DNA from: CAXMQS01 sp964195995
Lineage (GTDB): Bacteria; Actinomycetota; Acidimicrobiia; Spongiisociales; JAOTWH01
Length of the DNA: 64,000 nt
Reading direction: 5' to 3'
Assembly (NCBI GenBank): GCA_964195995.1
Contig: CAXMQS010000080.1
Coordinates: 15,822 to 79,821 of the forward strand
The notes beneath the pieces are model-generated. The model made no database searches, was not told the DNA's origin, and worked only from the letters and a program-made list of their open reading frames with translations. Shown one piece after another: positions 43,544 through 52,705 of the stretch. The position numbers and the translations under genes are program-made. Each line of letters opens with the position of its first letter. The stretch's first letter is position 1.

Positions 43544-44868
43544 CACAGGATCGGAATCCTGCCACTGAACCGGTCGAAGAGCCGATCAAGAAGCAGGTCA
43601 CCCGAGATAACCGTGACGGCGGCGGCGTCATCGGAGGCCTGGAAGATCCACGCGCCACCGGCGACCACCTTGATCTCCGTGCCCTCGGTGGCGATGGTGA
43701 ACGGGCCTGAGGCGCGAACGACGATCGAGTCCCGGCCCCAGCGAAGTCCGACCTCGACCGTCGCCGGAAGTACGTCATCTGCGGTCTGCGGTTGCAGCCC
43801 TCCGTAGTAATGGCCAAGAATGGAGGCGTAGTCCTCTCCCTTCTCGGCCATCGCCAGCGCCCCGTACTGGCTCATGCCGACGTGATGTCCCCAGCCGTGG
43901 CCGTGGAATACGATCGAACCGCCGACAGGGCGATCGTCGACTGGTAGGGCACGAAGGAAGCTGTCAAGAGACGCCACCGATATGTAGCTCACATCGAACC
44001 GATACGACAAGATGGTCTGCGGATACAGCCTGCCGTCCGGACGGTGATTCGGGAGAATGTCCGGATACAGGTCGGACCCATGCTGGTTGAACGCGGACCG
44101 AACACGTGACACAGGCACACGAATGGATCCCTCGGAGGACACGACCTCCATCTCCCAAACCCCCTCGCCGCGAGGAGGGGCGACTACCTCTACCGAGACC
44201 AACTCGCCAATGGTGAACCCGGCGGCCTCCAACACGTCTGCAAAGGCCCTCGCCGGCATCGAAACCGTCCAATCGACATATGGCGATGTCTCATCTGGAG
44301 AATCGGCGCCGACCAGATAGGGGCGTGGCGACGACCCGGCGAACACGTCCTGGATGGGCTCCGTCTGTCCGCTTGATGTCGATGAGTACATCGCCTGGGC
44401 CGGCGACCCCTCGTAGAGCAGAATCTCGCCGGCGGTGCGGGCGACCGCGTCTACCCAGCGCGGCTCGCCGGCACCCGTTCCGGCGTACACCTGGCACTGT
44501 GTCGTCGCACAGATATCGAAGTCGTACAGATTGCCGTTACTCGAGCGCCCCCGCGACACCGTCCAGGCCAGATACGTACGAGCAGCGACCGCTTGTGCAT
44601 CGAGAGCAGCTTCCGGCCAGGTGGCAGGCACCTCGCGGATTCCGGCCAGGTATCCATCGAGGCCTACCTCCTCGACCAGAGCCAGCCCGTCGCTTAGGCC
44701 GCTGATCCGCAGCTCCCCCGAGTAGAACCGATTGCCGACCTCGAACGAGACCCCCTTTCCGGGCACCAACCTCACCTCGGAGAACTGTCCGACCGTGGCC
44801 ACCGCATGGGGCACAGCCCCCACGACTGCGAGGACGACCGCGACGGACAGCGCCGCGGCTCGCATCAT
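43543..44868 (-). CDS. SpoIID/LytB domain protein, exported
   Basis: The 441-aa protein has a signal peptide (AALSVAVVLAVVGAVPHAVA) and a SpoIID domain: VGLDGYLAGIREVPATWPEAALDAQAVAARTYL, the CATTQCQVYAG segment with two Cys, MYSSTSSGQTE and the C-terminal GHGWGHHVGMSQYGALAMAEKG. In spore-formers SpoIID is a lytic transglycosylase; in non-sporulating bacteria the domain occurs in wall-remodelling enzymes such as LytB. Overlap with murA (ATGA) supports a cell-wall function. Confidence 0.92.
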   Translation of the reverse strand: MMRAAALSVAVVLAVVGAVPHAVATVGQFSEVRLVPGKGVSFEVGNRFYSGELRISGLSDGLALVEEVGLDGYLAGIREVPATWPEAALDAQAVAARTYLAWTVSRGRSSNGNLYDFDICATTQCQVYAGTGAGEPRWVDAVARTAGEILLYEGSPAQAMYSSTSSGQTEPIQDVFAGSSPRPYLVGADSPDETSPYVDWTVSMPARAFADVLEAAGFTIGELVSVEVVAPPRGEGVWEMEVVSSEGSIRVPVSRVRSAFNQHGSDLYPDILPNHRPDGRLYPQTILSYRFDVSYISVASLDSFLRALPVDDRPVGGSIVFHGHGWGHHVGMSQYGALAMAEKGEDYASILGHYYGGLQPQTADDVLPATVEVGLRWGRDSIVVRASGPFTIATEGTEIKVVAGGAWIFQASDDAAAVTVISGDLLLDRLFDRFSGRIPIL

Positions 44869-46118
44869 GTCAGGCGGTGGGCGTTGGCCCCTAGACCGGC
44901 GAGTGTTCCCGCCAGGTCCTCGTAGCCACGATCTATGTGGCCGGCCTCGGTGACGAGCGTTTCACCTTCGGCGGTGAGGGCCGCCAGGACGAGAGCTGCA
45001 CCCGCCCGGATATCGCAGGCATCGACCTCACATCCGCTGAGGCCGGTGACGCCGTGGATGACGACGTGCTGGCCATCGGTCGTGATGTTGCCGCCCATGC
45101 GGGTCAGCTCGCCGATGTAGCGAAAGCGTGACTCGTAGATGTTCTCCGTGATCACCGAGGTGCCGTCCGCCACGCTGAGATAGGCGACCATCTGTGGATG
45201 CATGTCCGTAGCGAAGCCAGGAAAGGGCAGGGTCGCGAAGTCGATGGGCTTGGGCCGCGTCGGGCCGGTGACACGGATCCAGTCATCCCCTGTCTCCACA
45301 TCACAACCCGACTCCTCGAGCTTGGCCAGCTCCATGCGGAGATGGGCCGGCACGGCCGAAGTCACGGTCACTTCTCCCCCGGTGATGGCACCCGCCACGA
45401 GGTAGGTCCCTGCCTGGATGCGATCGGGAACCACCTCGTGCCGAGCGCCGGACAACTCGCCAACGCCGTTGATCCGAAGGGTCGAGGTACCGGCGCCCGA
45501 GATGTCGGCGCCCATCCGCGACAGGAAGCGAGCCAGGTCCGTGAGCTCGGGCTCGCGGGCAGCATTCTCGATGGTGGTCGTGCCTGTGGCCAGCACGGCC
45601 GCCAGCAGGAGGTTCTCTGTGGCGCCGACGCTCGGGAAATCCAGGTTGACCTCGGCTCCTCTGAGGCCGTCTGGCGCAGTCCCGACCAAGACGCCGTGTT
45701 CCAGCTCGAAGGTGGCCCCCATCGCCTCGAGGCCGCCAAGGTGCATGTCGATAGGCCTTGCCCCGAAGTCGTCGCCGCCGGGAAGTGCCACCCGGCACTT
45801 GCCACATCTCGCCAGAAGCGGACCCAGGACCAGGATCGACGCTCGCATCGCCCGCACCAGCTCGATCGGCGCCTCTGGGTACGGCTCATCGGGGACCTCG
45901 ATGGTGAGGGTGCGGCCGGTGGCGTCGCACTTGGCGCCGACATGACGGAGCACATCGCCCATGAGGGCGACGTCGTGAATGACGGGGACGTTGTCGAGCT
46001 GGTGCTGGCCCGGCGCCAGCAAAGTTGCCACCATCAGCTTGAGGGCGGCATTCTTGGCGCCGACCGCCTGGACCGTCCCCGCCAGACGCACCCCACCGGT
46101 AACGGAAATGGCGTTCAC
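44865..46118 (-). CDS. murA: UDP-N-acetylglucosamine 1-carboxyvinyltransferase
   Basis: The 417-aa enzyme adds enolpyruvyl from PEP to UDP-GlcNAc, the first committed step of peptidoglycan synthesis. It has VGAKNAALKLMVATLLA at the N-terminus with the conserved Lys-Asn, the RASILVLGPLLAR segment, and FPGFATDMHPQMVA. The catalytic loop reads LPGGDDFGARP with Asp at position 116, where most bacteria have the fosfomycin-reactive Cys; mycobacterial MurA also has Asp. Overlaps the SpoIID-like gene downstream. Confidence 0.96.
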   Translation of the reverse strand: MNAISVTGGVRLAGTVQAVGAKNAALKLMVATLLAPGQHQLDNVPVIHDVALMGDVLRHVGAKCDATGRTLTIEVPDEPYPEAPIELVRAMRASILVLGPLLARCGKCRVALPGGDDFGARPIDMHLGGLEAMGATFELEHGVLVGTAPDGLRGAEVNLDFPSVGATENLLLAAVLATGTTTIENAAREPELTDLARFLSRMGADISGAGTSTLRINGVGELSGARHEVVPDRIQAGTYLVAGAITGGEVTVTSAVPAHLRMELAKLEESGCDVETGDDWIRVTGPTRPKPIDFATLPFPGFATDMHPQMVAYLSVADGTSVITENIYESRFRYIGELTRMGGNITTDGQHVVIHGVTGLSGCEVDACDIRAGAALVLAALTAEGETLVTEAGHIDRGYEDLAGTLAGLGANAHRLT

Positions 46119-46136
46119 GCCACCGATTGTACGGTC

Positions 46137-46643
46137 CTAGGAGTTCGGCGCCCTCAGCGAGTTGGTGATGATCGCCGCATGGGCCTCCCAGGTGCGGTCT
46201 GGCCCTCGCATCTCGGCGCCGATGGCTCGAGGCGGCGAGGTAGCGAGCAGCCGGTGCCACAGGCGTCTGTCGTCGAGTCGACCTTCGGTGTCAACGGCGT
46301 TGCCGTCCACGGTCAGTTCCTCGAGGTCCGCATTCCCCAGGTCGTCGAGCAGCTCCCAGAACCGCCGCATGGTCTCCTCGGCGTCCGCCGGCCAGGTGCC
46401 ACCCGCGCCCTCAACGACGCCCTGCATGTCGATGCGACCTACCGAGGCCTCTGCGCCGAGCGGGTGGTTCAGCACCACGAAGTCCTCCCCGACCTCGATC
46501 TCCCAATCGGATGGGTAGTCGATGCAGAACTCCGGGAGACATACCGTCTGCGCCGGGCCCGGCGTCGGTGCCGGCAGCGAGGAGTCGCTGGAGCACGCCC
46601 CGGCAACGAGGCCGATCGCAAAGAGGAGGGTCAGGCGGCGCAC
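46137..46643 (-). CDS. Hypothetical lipoprotein
   Basis: The 168-aa protein has a signal peptide RRLTLLFAIGLVAGAC with lipobox and a Ser/Pro linker. A mixed domain follows, starting CLPEFCIDYPSDWEIEVGEDFVVLNHP, a pattern seen in surface proteins of the PsbP/Mog1-like fold. Two Cys early in the domain may pair. Function unknown. It ends 18 nt upstream of the murA start on the same strand and is divergent from rpiB. Confidence 0.7.
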   Translation of the reverse strand: MRRLTLLFAIGLVAGACSSDSSLPAPTPGPAQTVCLPEFCIDYPSDWEIEVGEDFVVLNHPLGAEASVGRIDMQGVVEGAGGTWPADAEETMRRFWELLDDLGNADLEELTVDGNAVDTEGRLDDRRLWHRLLATSPPRAIGAEMRGPDRTWEAHAAIITNSLRAPNS

Positions 46644-46687
46644 CGGGCTGAGCGTACCTGGGTACGCTGGCCGGCGAGGAGGTCGTC

Positions 46688-47131
46688 ATGCGGGTTGCCA
46701 TCGGCGCAGATCATCGCGGCTACGAGCTGAAGGAACAGCTCATCGGTGTGCTCAAGATGCGGGGGCACGCCATAACCGATCTCGGTACTCACTCGACCGA
46801 CCCGGTCGATTACCCCGACTACTCGGCCGCGGTCGGCGATGCCGTCGCGTCGGGCAAGACTGATCGCGGCATCCTCGTCTGCGGATCCGGGGCCGGTGCC
46901 GCCATCGCCGCCAACAAGATCAAGGGCATCCGCGCCGTGCAGTGCAACGACACCTACACGGCAGCGCAGTCGGTGGAGCACGACGATGCCAATGTGATCG
47001 CCATTGGCGCCCGCGTCGTGGGAGACGCCGTTGCTTTGGACTTGGTGACCCGCTTCCTCGAAGCCGAGTTCAGCAACGAGGAGCGCCACCTACGACGCCT
47101 CGAGAAGGTGAAAGCGCTAGAGGAGCGCTGA
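46688..47131 (+). CDS. rpiB: Ribose-5-phosphate isomerase B (housekeeping copy)
   Basis: The 147-aa RpiB interconverts ribose-5-phosphate and ribulose-5-phosphate in the pentose phosphate pathway. Motifs are RVAIGADHRGYELKEQL, DVG-like DLGTHSTDPVDYPDYS and the catalytic Cys in GILVCGSGAGAAIAANK, followed by EHDDANVIAIGARV. It retains the usual Cys, unlike the BMC-linked paralogue at 57386, and has no N-terminal extension. GGAGG precedes the ATG. It is followed by ppk1 after about 33 nt. Confidence 0.93.
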   Translation: MRVAIGADHRGYELKEQLIGVLKMRGHAITDLGTHSTDPVDYPDYSAAVGDAVASGKTDRGILVCGSGAGAAIAANKIKGIRAVQCNDTYTAAQSVEHDDANVIAIGARVVGDAVALDLVTRFLEAEFSNEERHLRRLEKVKALEER

Positions 47132-47164
47132 CGAGCAGCCGAATACACTGTTGGTTCCCTTGCG

Positions 47165-49240
47165 ATGAACATGAACACCCGCTACACCAACCGTGAGCTG
47201 TCGCTCCTCGACTTCCAGGACCGCGTCCTGGCCATGGCCGAGGATCAGTCGCTGCCGCTGCTGGAGCGCGTCAACTACGTCGCCATCGTCAGCCACAACA
47301 TCGACGAGTTCTTCCAGGTAAGGGTTTCCGGCCTCAAAGAGCAGGAGGCCCAGGGCTACGCCGGCCTCACCATCGATGGCTCGACACCGGCCCAACAGCT
47401 CGCCGACATCAGGCCCCGCGTCGCCGGCCTCCTTGCCAGACGGGATCGCGTCTTCCTCAACGAGCTCCTTCCCGAGCTGGAGAACGCCGGGATTCGACTG
47501 TCCGCCCATGCCGACCTCGACGAGTCCGATCGTGAAACGCTCGACGCCATCTTCGAGGACCAGATCTTTCCCGTCCTCACCCCGCTCGCCGTCGACCCTG
47601 CCCACCCCTTCCCGTTCATTTCGGATCTTTCCCTCAACCTGGCGGTGCTGGCCATCGACGAGGCCGGAGAGTCGTTGTTCGCCAGAGTCAAGGTGCCGGC
47701 CGTCCTTCCCCGATTCATCGTCCTTCCAGACGGCAAACGGTTCGTGCCACTCGAGGAGGTAATCGCCACCCACCTCGATCGACTATTTCCGCGCACCGAG
47801 GTGCTCGGCCACTGGCCGTTTCGGATCACGCGCACGGCCGACCCCTCCATCGAGGAGGAGGAGGCACAGGACCTCCTGGAGGCGATGGAGTCGGCACTGC
47901 GAACCCAGAAACGATCGGCCCGAGCGGTGCGCCTCGAGGCCCATCCCGCGATCTCGCCGCAGGTGCTCGGGCTGCTCATCGAGGAGCTCCAGCTGGACGT
48001 CGGCGATGTTTACTTCAGCGATGCCCCCCTTGACCTCAGTGGGCTGTGGAGCCTGTACGGGCTCAGCCGACCGGACCTGAAGCTCCCGGGCTTCATCCCC
48101 ACGACTCCGAGTCGTCTTGCCGCAGGGACCGAGCCGGTGGACTTCTTCGCCGAGATCGCCAAGGGTGACATCCTGGTCCACCACCCCTACGAAAGCTTCA
48201 GCGGAACGGTGGGGGCCTTCCTGGCGCAGGCCGTTGCCGATCCGGACGTGCTGGCCATAAAGCAAACCCTCTACCGGACGTCGATCGCCGAGGACCCGGC
48301 CCTCGGTGGTGAGGAGTCGATCGTCAACTCGCTCATAGAGGCAGCCGAGCTGGGAAAGCAGGTCGCCGTCCTGGTGGAGCTCAAAGCCCGATTCGACGAG
48401 CAGGCCAACATCCGATGGGCCCGACTGCTGGAGCAAGCAGGCGCCCATGTCGCCTACGGCGTCGTCGGCTTGAAGACTCACGCCAAGGTGTTGCTCGTCG
48501 CCAGGAGAGAGGATGGGGGCGTCCGCCGCTACAGCCACATCGGCACTGGCAACTACAACCCCAAGACGGCGAACATCTACGAGGACCTCGGCCTGTTCAC
48601 TGCCGATGCCAAGATCGGATCCGACCTGTCCGAGCTATTCAACGTGCTGACGGGATTCGGTGTGCGCCGCAAGTACCGAAAGATCTATGTGGCCCCGGCC
48701 ACTCTGAAGACCAAACTGCTGAAACGCATCCGCGAACAAGAAGCGCTCGGTGAAGAGGGTGCGATCGCCTTCAAAATCAACCACTTGATCGAACGAGACG
48801 TCATCGACGCCCTGTACACGGCTTCGCAAGCCGGCACCAAGGTCGACCTCGTCATCCGCAGCACCTGCGGTCTCATCCCGGGCGTTCCAGGTCTGAGCGA
48901 CAACATCCGGGTGCGCTCGGTCGTCGGTCGGTTCCTAGAACACTCCCGGATCTACCGCTTCGGGATGCCGGAGAGCGCCGATGTGACTTACCTCATCGGG
49001 TCTGCCGACCTGATGCCGCGCAACCTCAGTGGGCGAGTCGAGGCGTTGGCACCCGTTCTCGACCCCGTCCTGCAAGGTCGACTCGAGGAGCTCCTGACGA
49101 CCGCGATGGCCGACGACGTGCTTGCCTGGGAGCTATCGCCAAGCGGCACGTGGTCGAAGGTTCCGACGAGCACGGGGATCAACACCCATGCGGTGATGGC
49201 GGAATCGGCGGCAGCCCGCGCCAGGTCGGGACGGATCTGA
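47165..49240 (+). CDS. ppk1: Polyphosphate kinase 1
   Basis: The 691-aa enzyme polymerises the gamma-phosphate of ATP into polyphosphate. It has the four-domain PPK1 layout: an N-terminal helical domain (LSLLDFQDRVLAMAED), the head domain, and two PLD-like catalytic domains. The phosphorylated His lies in GLKTHAKVLLV, and the second His in FLEHSRIYRFG. HIGTGNYNPKTANIYEDLG is also present. ATG start. The NUDIX/phosphatase gene begins directly after the stop, so they are translationally coupled. Confidence 0.96.
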   Translation: MNMNTRYTNRELSLLDFQDRVLAMAEDQSLPLLERVNYVAIVSHNIDEFFQVRVSGLKEQEAQGYAGLTIDGSTPAQQLADIRPRVAGLLARRDRVFLNELLPELENAGIRLSAHADLDESDRETLDAIFEDQIFPVLTPLAVDPAHPFPFISDLSLNLAVLAIDEAGESLFARVKVPAVLPRFIVLPDGKRFVPLEEVIATHLDRLFPRTEVLGHWPFRITRTADPSIEEEEAQDLLEAMESALRTQKRSARAVRLEAHPAISPQVLGLLIEELQLDVGDVYFSDAPLDLSGLWSLYGLSRPDLKLPGFIPTTPSRLAAGTEPVDFFAEIAKGDILVHHPYESFSGTVGAFLAQAVADPDVLAIKQTLYRTSIAEDPALGGEESIVNSLIEAAELGKQVAVLVELKARFDEQANIRWARLLEQAGAHVAYGVVGLKTHAKVLLVARREDGGVRRYSHIGTGNYNPKTANIYEDLGLFTADAKIGSDLSELFNVLTGFGVRRKYRKIYVAPATLKTKLLKRIREQEALGEEGAIAFKINHLIERDVIDALYTASQAGTKVDLVIRSTCGLIPGVPGLSDNIRVRSVVGRFLEHSRIYRFGMPESADVTYLIGSADLMPRNLSGRVEALAPVLDPVLQGRLEELLTTAMADDVLAWELSPSGTWSKVPTSTGINTHAVMAESAAARARSGRI

Positions 49241-50113
49241 GTGCCCAGCCGCACGCAGCGAGCCGCCGGCGGCGTCCTCTACCGCGTCTCTCGGGGTAAG
49301 GCCGAGTTCCTTGTTGCCAGGCGGCCCCGCTACAAGGACTGGACCCTCCCCAAGGGGAAGCTCGATCCAGGAGAGGGACCGCAAGAGGCGGCGCTACGGG
49401 AGGTGCGAGAAGAGACCGGGTACTCGTGCCGAACCGTTTCTGAGGTTGGCAGCATCGGCTACCAGCTTCGCTCGGGGCGGCGCAAGGCGGTTCGCTATTG
49501 GCTCATGCGAGCAGAGGAAGGCGGGTTCAAGCCCAACGCCGAGGTCGACAAGGTCAAGTGGCTTTCCGCGTCGGATGCTGCCAAACGACTGTCGTACCGC
49601 AAGGACCGAGCAGTATTGGCGCGAGGGTCCGCCATGGTGGCGCAACCCGGCGCCGGCATAGTCCACCTCGTACGCCACGCCGCCGCCGGCAACCGCACCA
49701 AGTCCAAGTCGGACGCTAAACGCAAGCTGTCCAAGAAGGGCCTTCGGCAGGCGGGCAAGCTCGGCCGGCGGCTCGCCAGGGAGCCCATCGTCGCCATCAC
49801 AACCTCCGGCTACGCGCGCTGCGCACAAACGATCCAGCCGCTCGGCAGGTCGCTGGCCATCGCCGTCCACAAGGACGAACGGCTGGCCGAGGGCGAGTCC
49901 CTCAAGGGCTTGCTGAAACTGATCCGCGAGTCGGCGGGCACAACCATCGCTCTGTGCAGCCACAACGACATGATCGGACGCCTCATGAAGCACTTGGCGG
50001 AAGAGGGCGTCGACCGCGGCGGGGTCGACGAATGGCGCAAGGCCTCTGTGTGGACCTTCGATACGCAGAAGGGCCGCATCACATCTGGCAGCTACCACAA
50101 GCCGCCGTCCTAG
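49241..50113 (+). CDS. NUDIX hydrolase fused to SixA-like histidine phosphatase (MutT1-like)
   Basis: The 290-aa fusion has an N-terminal NUDIX domain with WTLPKGKLDPGEGPQEAALREVREETGY (the NUDIX box) and a C-terminal phosphoglycerate-mutase/SixA domain (IVHLVRHAAAGNR with catalytic His, RQAGKLGRRLA, ALCSHNDMIGRLM). The layout is that of mycobacterial MutT1, which degrades 8-oxo-dGTP and diadenosine polyphosphates. It starts with GTG right after ppk1, suggesting a link between polyphosphate and nucleotide-pool housekeeping. Confidence 0.92.
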   Translation: MPSRTQRAAGGVLYRVSRGKAEFLVARRPRYKDWTLPKGKLDPGEGPQEAALREVREETGYSCRTVSEVGSIGYQLRSGRRKAVRYWLMRAEEGGFKPNAEVDKVKWLSASDAAKRLSYRKDRAVLARGSAMVAQPGAGIVHLVRHAAAGNRTKSKSDAKRKLSKKGLRQAGKLGRRLAREPIVAITTSGYARCAQTIQPLGRSLAIAVHKDERLAEGESLKGLLKLIRESAGTTIALCSHNDMIGRLMKHLAEEGVDRGGVDEWRKASVWTFDTQKGRITSGSYHKPPS

Positions 50114-50122
50114 CTGCCGGGC

Positions 50123-50770
50123 CTACAGCCGCTCGAGCCAGTCGGTCGTTATGTGGATCACACCATCGAGCACCTCGGCGGGCGACAGCCCTGCCGATTT
50201 CGGCACCTTGAGGGAGTGGTCTCCCCCATCGATCAGCGCGGCTTCGGCGTTCGGGGTCACCGAAATCGCCCGCCGCAGACGAGGCAGCGGGCTCATCTGG
50301 TCGCGGGTTCCGGCCACGAAGAGTTTGGGAATCTCGAGGGATGCCAAGTGGTCCAGCGGACGCACCTTGCCGCCTATGGCGACCAGCGGGTACCCGTAGA
50401 AGAGGAGCCCGGCCGCGCCGACATCGGCCGCTATGTGGCTGCCGATCCGTCCGCCCATCGACTTGCCACCGAGAACGACCCGCGGAACATAGGTGCCGAG
50501 GCGCCTGGCAGCCGCCGTATGACACTCCATGAGCTTCGTGGCGTGGTCAGGTCGCCGACGACCCTCCTCGATATATGGGTAGTCAAAGGTCATCGCGGGG
50601 TAACCGGCCCTGGCCAGAGCGTTGCGAACCGTTGTCATGAACCACGAGGACTGCCCCGCCCCCGCACCGTGCGCCAGCAGGACTCCAACTCCCCTGGGTC
50701 GACGGGGCATCGAGAGCTGCGCCGTGACCTTGGAGCCGGGCCGCCACTCGATCCGCAAGGGTCTCGCCAT
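50123..50770 (-). CDS. Alpha/beta hydrolase, KANL3/Tex30-like (dienelactone hydrolase relative)
   Basis: The 215-aa hydrolase-fold protein has LLAHGAGAGQSSWF, AMTFDYPYIEEGRRRPD, the nucleophile elbow LGGKSMGGRIGSHIA, LFVAGTRDQMSPL with the acid and GGDHSLKVPKSAG with the His. This spacing matches the KANL3/Tex30 subgroup. Substrate unknown. The ATG at 50770 begins MARPLRIEWRPGSKVTAQL; the longer upstream frame is antisense to pgl and was rejected. It converges on the MutT1-like gene. Confidence 0.85.
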   Translation of the reverse strand: MARPLRIEWRPGSKVTAQLSMPRRPRGVGVLLAHGAGAGQSSWFMTTVRNALARAGYPAMTFDYPYIEEGRRRPDHATKLMECHTAAARRLGTYVPRVVLGGKSMGGRIGSHIAADVGAAGLLFYGYPLVAIGGKVRPLDHLASLEIPKLFVAGTRDQMSPLPRLRRAISVTPNAEAALIDGGDHSLKVPKSAGLSPAEVLDGVIHITTDWLERL

Positions 50771-50801
50771 TCCACGAGCGTAACGACCTAGCCTCAGCTC
50801 G

Positions 50802-51482
50802 GTGGAGGTCCGAATAGCCCCAGATCCTGCCCGCGTTGGGTCATTGGCCGCGGCCACCATCGCTCGCTGGCTGGCAGACGGGGGCTCGCTTGGTCTCGCC
50901 GGGGGGTCGACACCCCTCGCCACATACGCGGCACTGCTCCGCCAGCCTGTCGACTGGAGCTCCGTGTTGCTGTGGATCTCCGACGAGCGCTGGGTGCCAT
51001 CCGACCATGAAGATTCCAATACCGCCATGGCGCGCAGCGCCCTGGGAAACTACGTGGCGGCTGAGCTCCTCGAGATCCCTGGGGTCGGAGCAGGCGACGG
51101 AACGGAGGCAGCCACCGCGGCCGAGTCATACGCAACAACATTGACCGAACGGGTCGGCGCCTCACCAGACGTGATCATGTTGGGAATCGGTGACGATGGC
51201 CACACCGCCAGTCTCTTCCCAGGCACGGCCGCCCTCGAAGAGCGCGACAGGGTGTTCGTGGCCAACTGGGTCGAGGCCAAGGACACCTGGCGGCTCACGG
51301 CGACCCTGCCTTACTTGTGGGCTGCGACCCACTTGGCCTTCGTGGTGACAGGATCAGCCAAGGCCGAGGTGCTCGCCGAGATAACCAGTGGCGGCTCATC
51401 GCTCCCGGCGGCGACGGCCGCCGAGGGTGCGAAAGATGTCACCTGGTTCGTCGACGAAGCCGCAGCCTCACTGCTGCAGTGA
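50802..51482 (+). CDS. pgl: 6-phosphogluconolactonase
   Basis: The 226-aa enzyme hydrolyses 6-phosphogluconolactone in the oxidative pentose phosphate pathway. It has LGLAGGSTPLATYAAL, the ISDERWVPSDHEDSNTAMAR signature and MLGIGDDGHTASLFPGT with the substrate-binding residues, and ends with VTWFVDEAAAS. Start is GTG. It is slightly shorter than the average family member but complete. No zwf or gnd is in the window. Its 3' end overlaps the opposite-strand lipoprotein by 15 nt. Confidence 0.93.
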   Translation: MEVRIAPDPARVGSLAAATIARWLADGGSLGLAGGSTPLATYAALLRQPVDWSSVLLWISDERWVPSDHEDSNTAMARSALGNYVAAELLEIPGVGAGDGTEAATAAESYATTLTERVGASPDVIMLGIGDDGHTASLFPGTAALEERDRVFVANWVEAKDTWRLTATLPYLWAATHLAFVVTGSAKAEVLAEITSGGSSLPAATAAEGAKDVTWFVDEAAASLLQ

Positions 51483-51818
51483 GTCGAGCACCAGCTGGAC
51501 GAATTGCGACGCGACTGGATCTGACGACTCGAAACGGCTCACCGACAGCCGCGAGCGCAACTCAGCGGCGTCGCACCCGAGATCGACGGCCCGCGCCGAC
51601 AATGCATCACCACGCAGACGCAGATCGGCAGCAACTCCGTCGGAGCTGGTGAGCTCGCCGATCGATGCCTGCTCGGCGAACTCGACGATGGTGACCAGCA
51701 GGTTTTCGATCTGATCGGCCACTACCGGACACACATCGATCTCCTCGGGCACGATGACAACCTCGGCTCGGTCGCAACCAACGACGACCAGCAGGAGTAG
51801 CACGAGGAGTCGATGCAT
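51468..51818 (-). CDS. Small hypothetical lipoprotein
   Basis: The 116-aa product has a strong signal peptide MHRLLVLLLLVVVGC with lipobox, followed by an acidic helical region (VVADQIENLLVTIVEFAEQASIG, LRLRGDALSARAVDLGCDAAELRSRL). Cys residues at VCPVV and LGCDA may form a disulfide outside the membrane. The ATG at 51818 was set by the signal peptide. No family recognised. Its 5' end is 23 nt from the divergent alkA start. Confidence 0.68.
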   Translation of the reverse strand: MHRLLVLLLLVVVGCDRAEVVIVPEEIDVCPVVADQIENLLVTIVEFAEQASIGELTSSDGVAADLRLRGDALSARAVDLGCDAAELRSRLSVSRFESSDPVASQFVQLVLDSLQQ

Positions 51819-51841
51819 CTGTCGCAAGCTACCGTCGGACG

Positions 51842-52705
51842 ATGCAGCGCAAACGGTGGACGCCACCTGCCGGACTCGACCTCGCGCAAAGTCTCGCCCG
51901 CTACCTGAGATGGGGAGGAGACCCGGTCAACATCGTCGAAGACGGAGTCTTCTACCGAGTGGCCACGGTAGGAGGGCGCCCGCTGCCCTTCTCCGCACGG
52001 CAGCTCCGTGGTGGCGCCATCGAAGTCACGGTGGACGACGGCAAGGATGTGGGGGCGGCGCTGGCCCATATGCAGCATCGGCTGGCGACCTCCCTGCCGT
52101 TCCCGCCACTACGCGAGCTTGCCCGCCGAGACCCCATCATCCGTCAAGCGCTGGCGGCGCGGCCCGGATATCGGCCACCGATGACGAGCGACCTGGTGGA
52201 GAGCCTGGTGACCTCGATAACGGCGCAGCAGGTCAATCTGACTTGGGCCACGACGACGCGACGCAGGCTTGTCGAGAAGTATGGACGGCGTCGCCGTTTC
52301 GCCGGGCGGATGCTGTGGGAATTTCCGAAGGCTGCCGACCTGGCAGGCGCCAACCACTCCGACATCAGGGCGCTGCAGTTCACCAACGCCAAAGCGGCCT
52401 TCATCATCGAGGTTGGCGAGTTCGCCGCCTCTGGCGGCCTCGATGGCCTAACTGACTCAACCGACCCCGGTGTCATCGCAACCCTCACCACTATCAAGGG
52501 CGTTGGCCGCTGGACGGCCGAGTGGACGCTGGCCAGGTGTCTGGCGCGCCCCAACGTCGTCGCTGCCGGCGACCTCGGAGTGCAGAAAGCCATCGGTGGC
52601 CCTTACCTCGACAGGAGAGCCACGGAAGAAGAGGTGCGCCAGATCACCGCCCCATGGGGCGACGCCGCCAACTGGGCGACCCATCTCCTGCTCGAGGAGC
52701 TCTAG
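51842..52705 (+). CDS. DNA-3-methyladenine glycosylase II-like (HhH-GPD, AlkA family)
   Basis: The 287-aa base-excision enzyme has an N-terminal AlkA-like beta domain (YLRWGGDPVNIVEDGVFYRV), then the HhH-GPD domain: SLVTSITAQQVNLTWA, LTTIKGVGRWTAEWTLARCLARP (helix-hairpin-helix) and the catalytic Asp in VAAGDLGVQKAIGG. It would excise alkylated purines from DNA. It is convergent with the BMC operon, with adjacent stops and no gap. Confidence 0.92.
   Translation: MQRKRWTPPAGLDLAQSLARYLRWGGDPVNIVEDGVFYRVATVGGRPLPFSARQLRGGAIEVTVDDGKDVGAALAHMQHRLATSLPFPPLRELARRDPIIRQALAARPGYRPPMTSDLVESLVTSITAQQVNLTWATTTRRRLVEKYGRRRRFAGRMLWEFPKAADLAGANHSDIRALQFTNAKAAFIIEVGEFAASGGLDGLTDSTDPGVIATLTTIKGVGRWTAEWTLARCLARPNVVAAGDLGVQKAIGGPYLDRRATEEEVRQITAPWGDAANWATHLLLEEL

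Noticed and set aside
45198..46730. 510-aa open frame opposite murA and the lipoprotein gene
   Set aside because: It covers two real genes on the other strand and reads as low-complexity Arg/Gly/Asp-rich sequence without domains.
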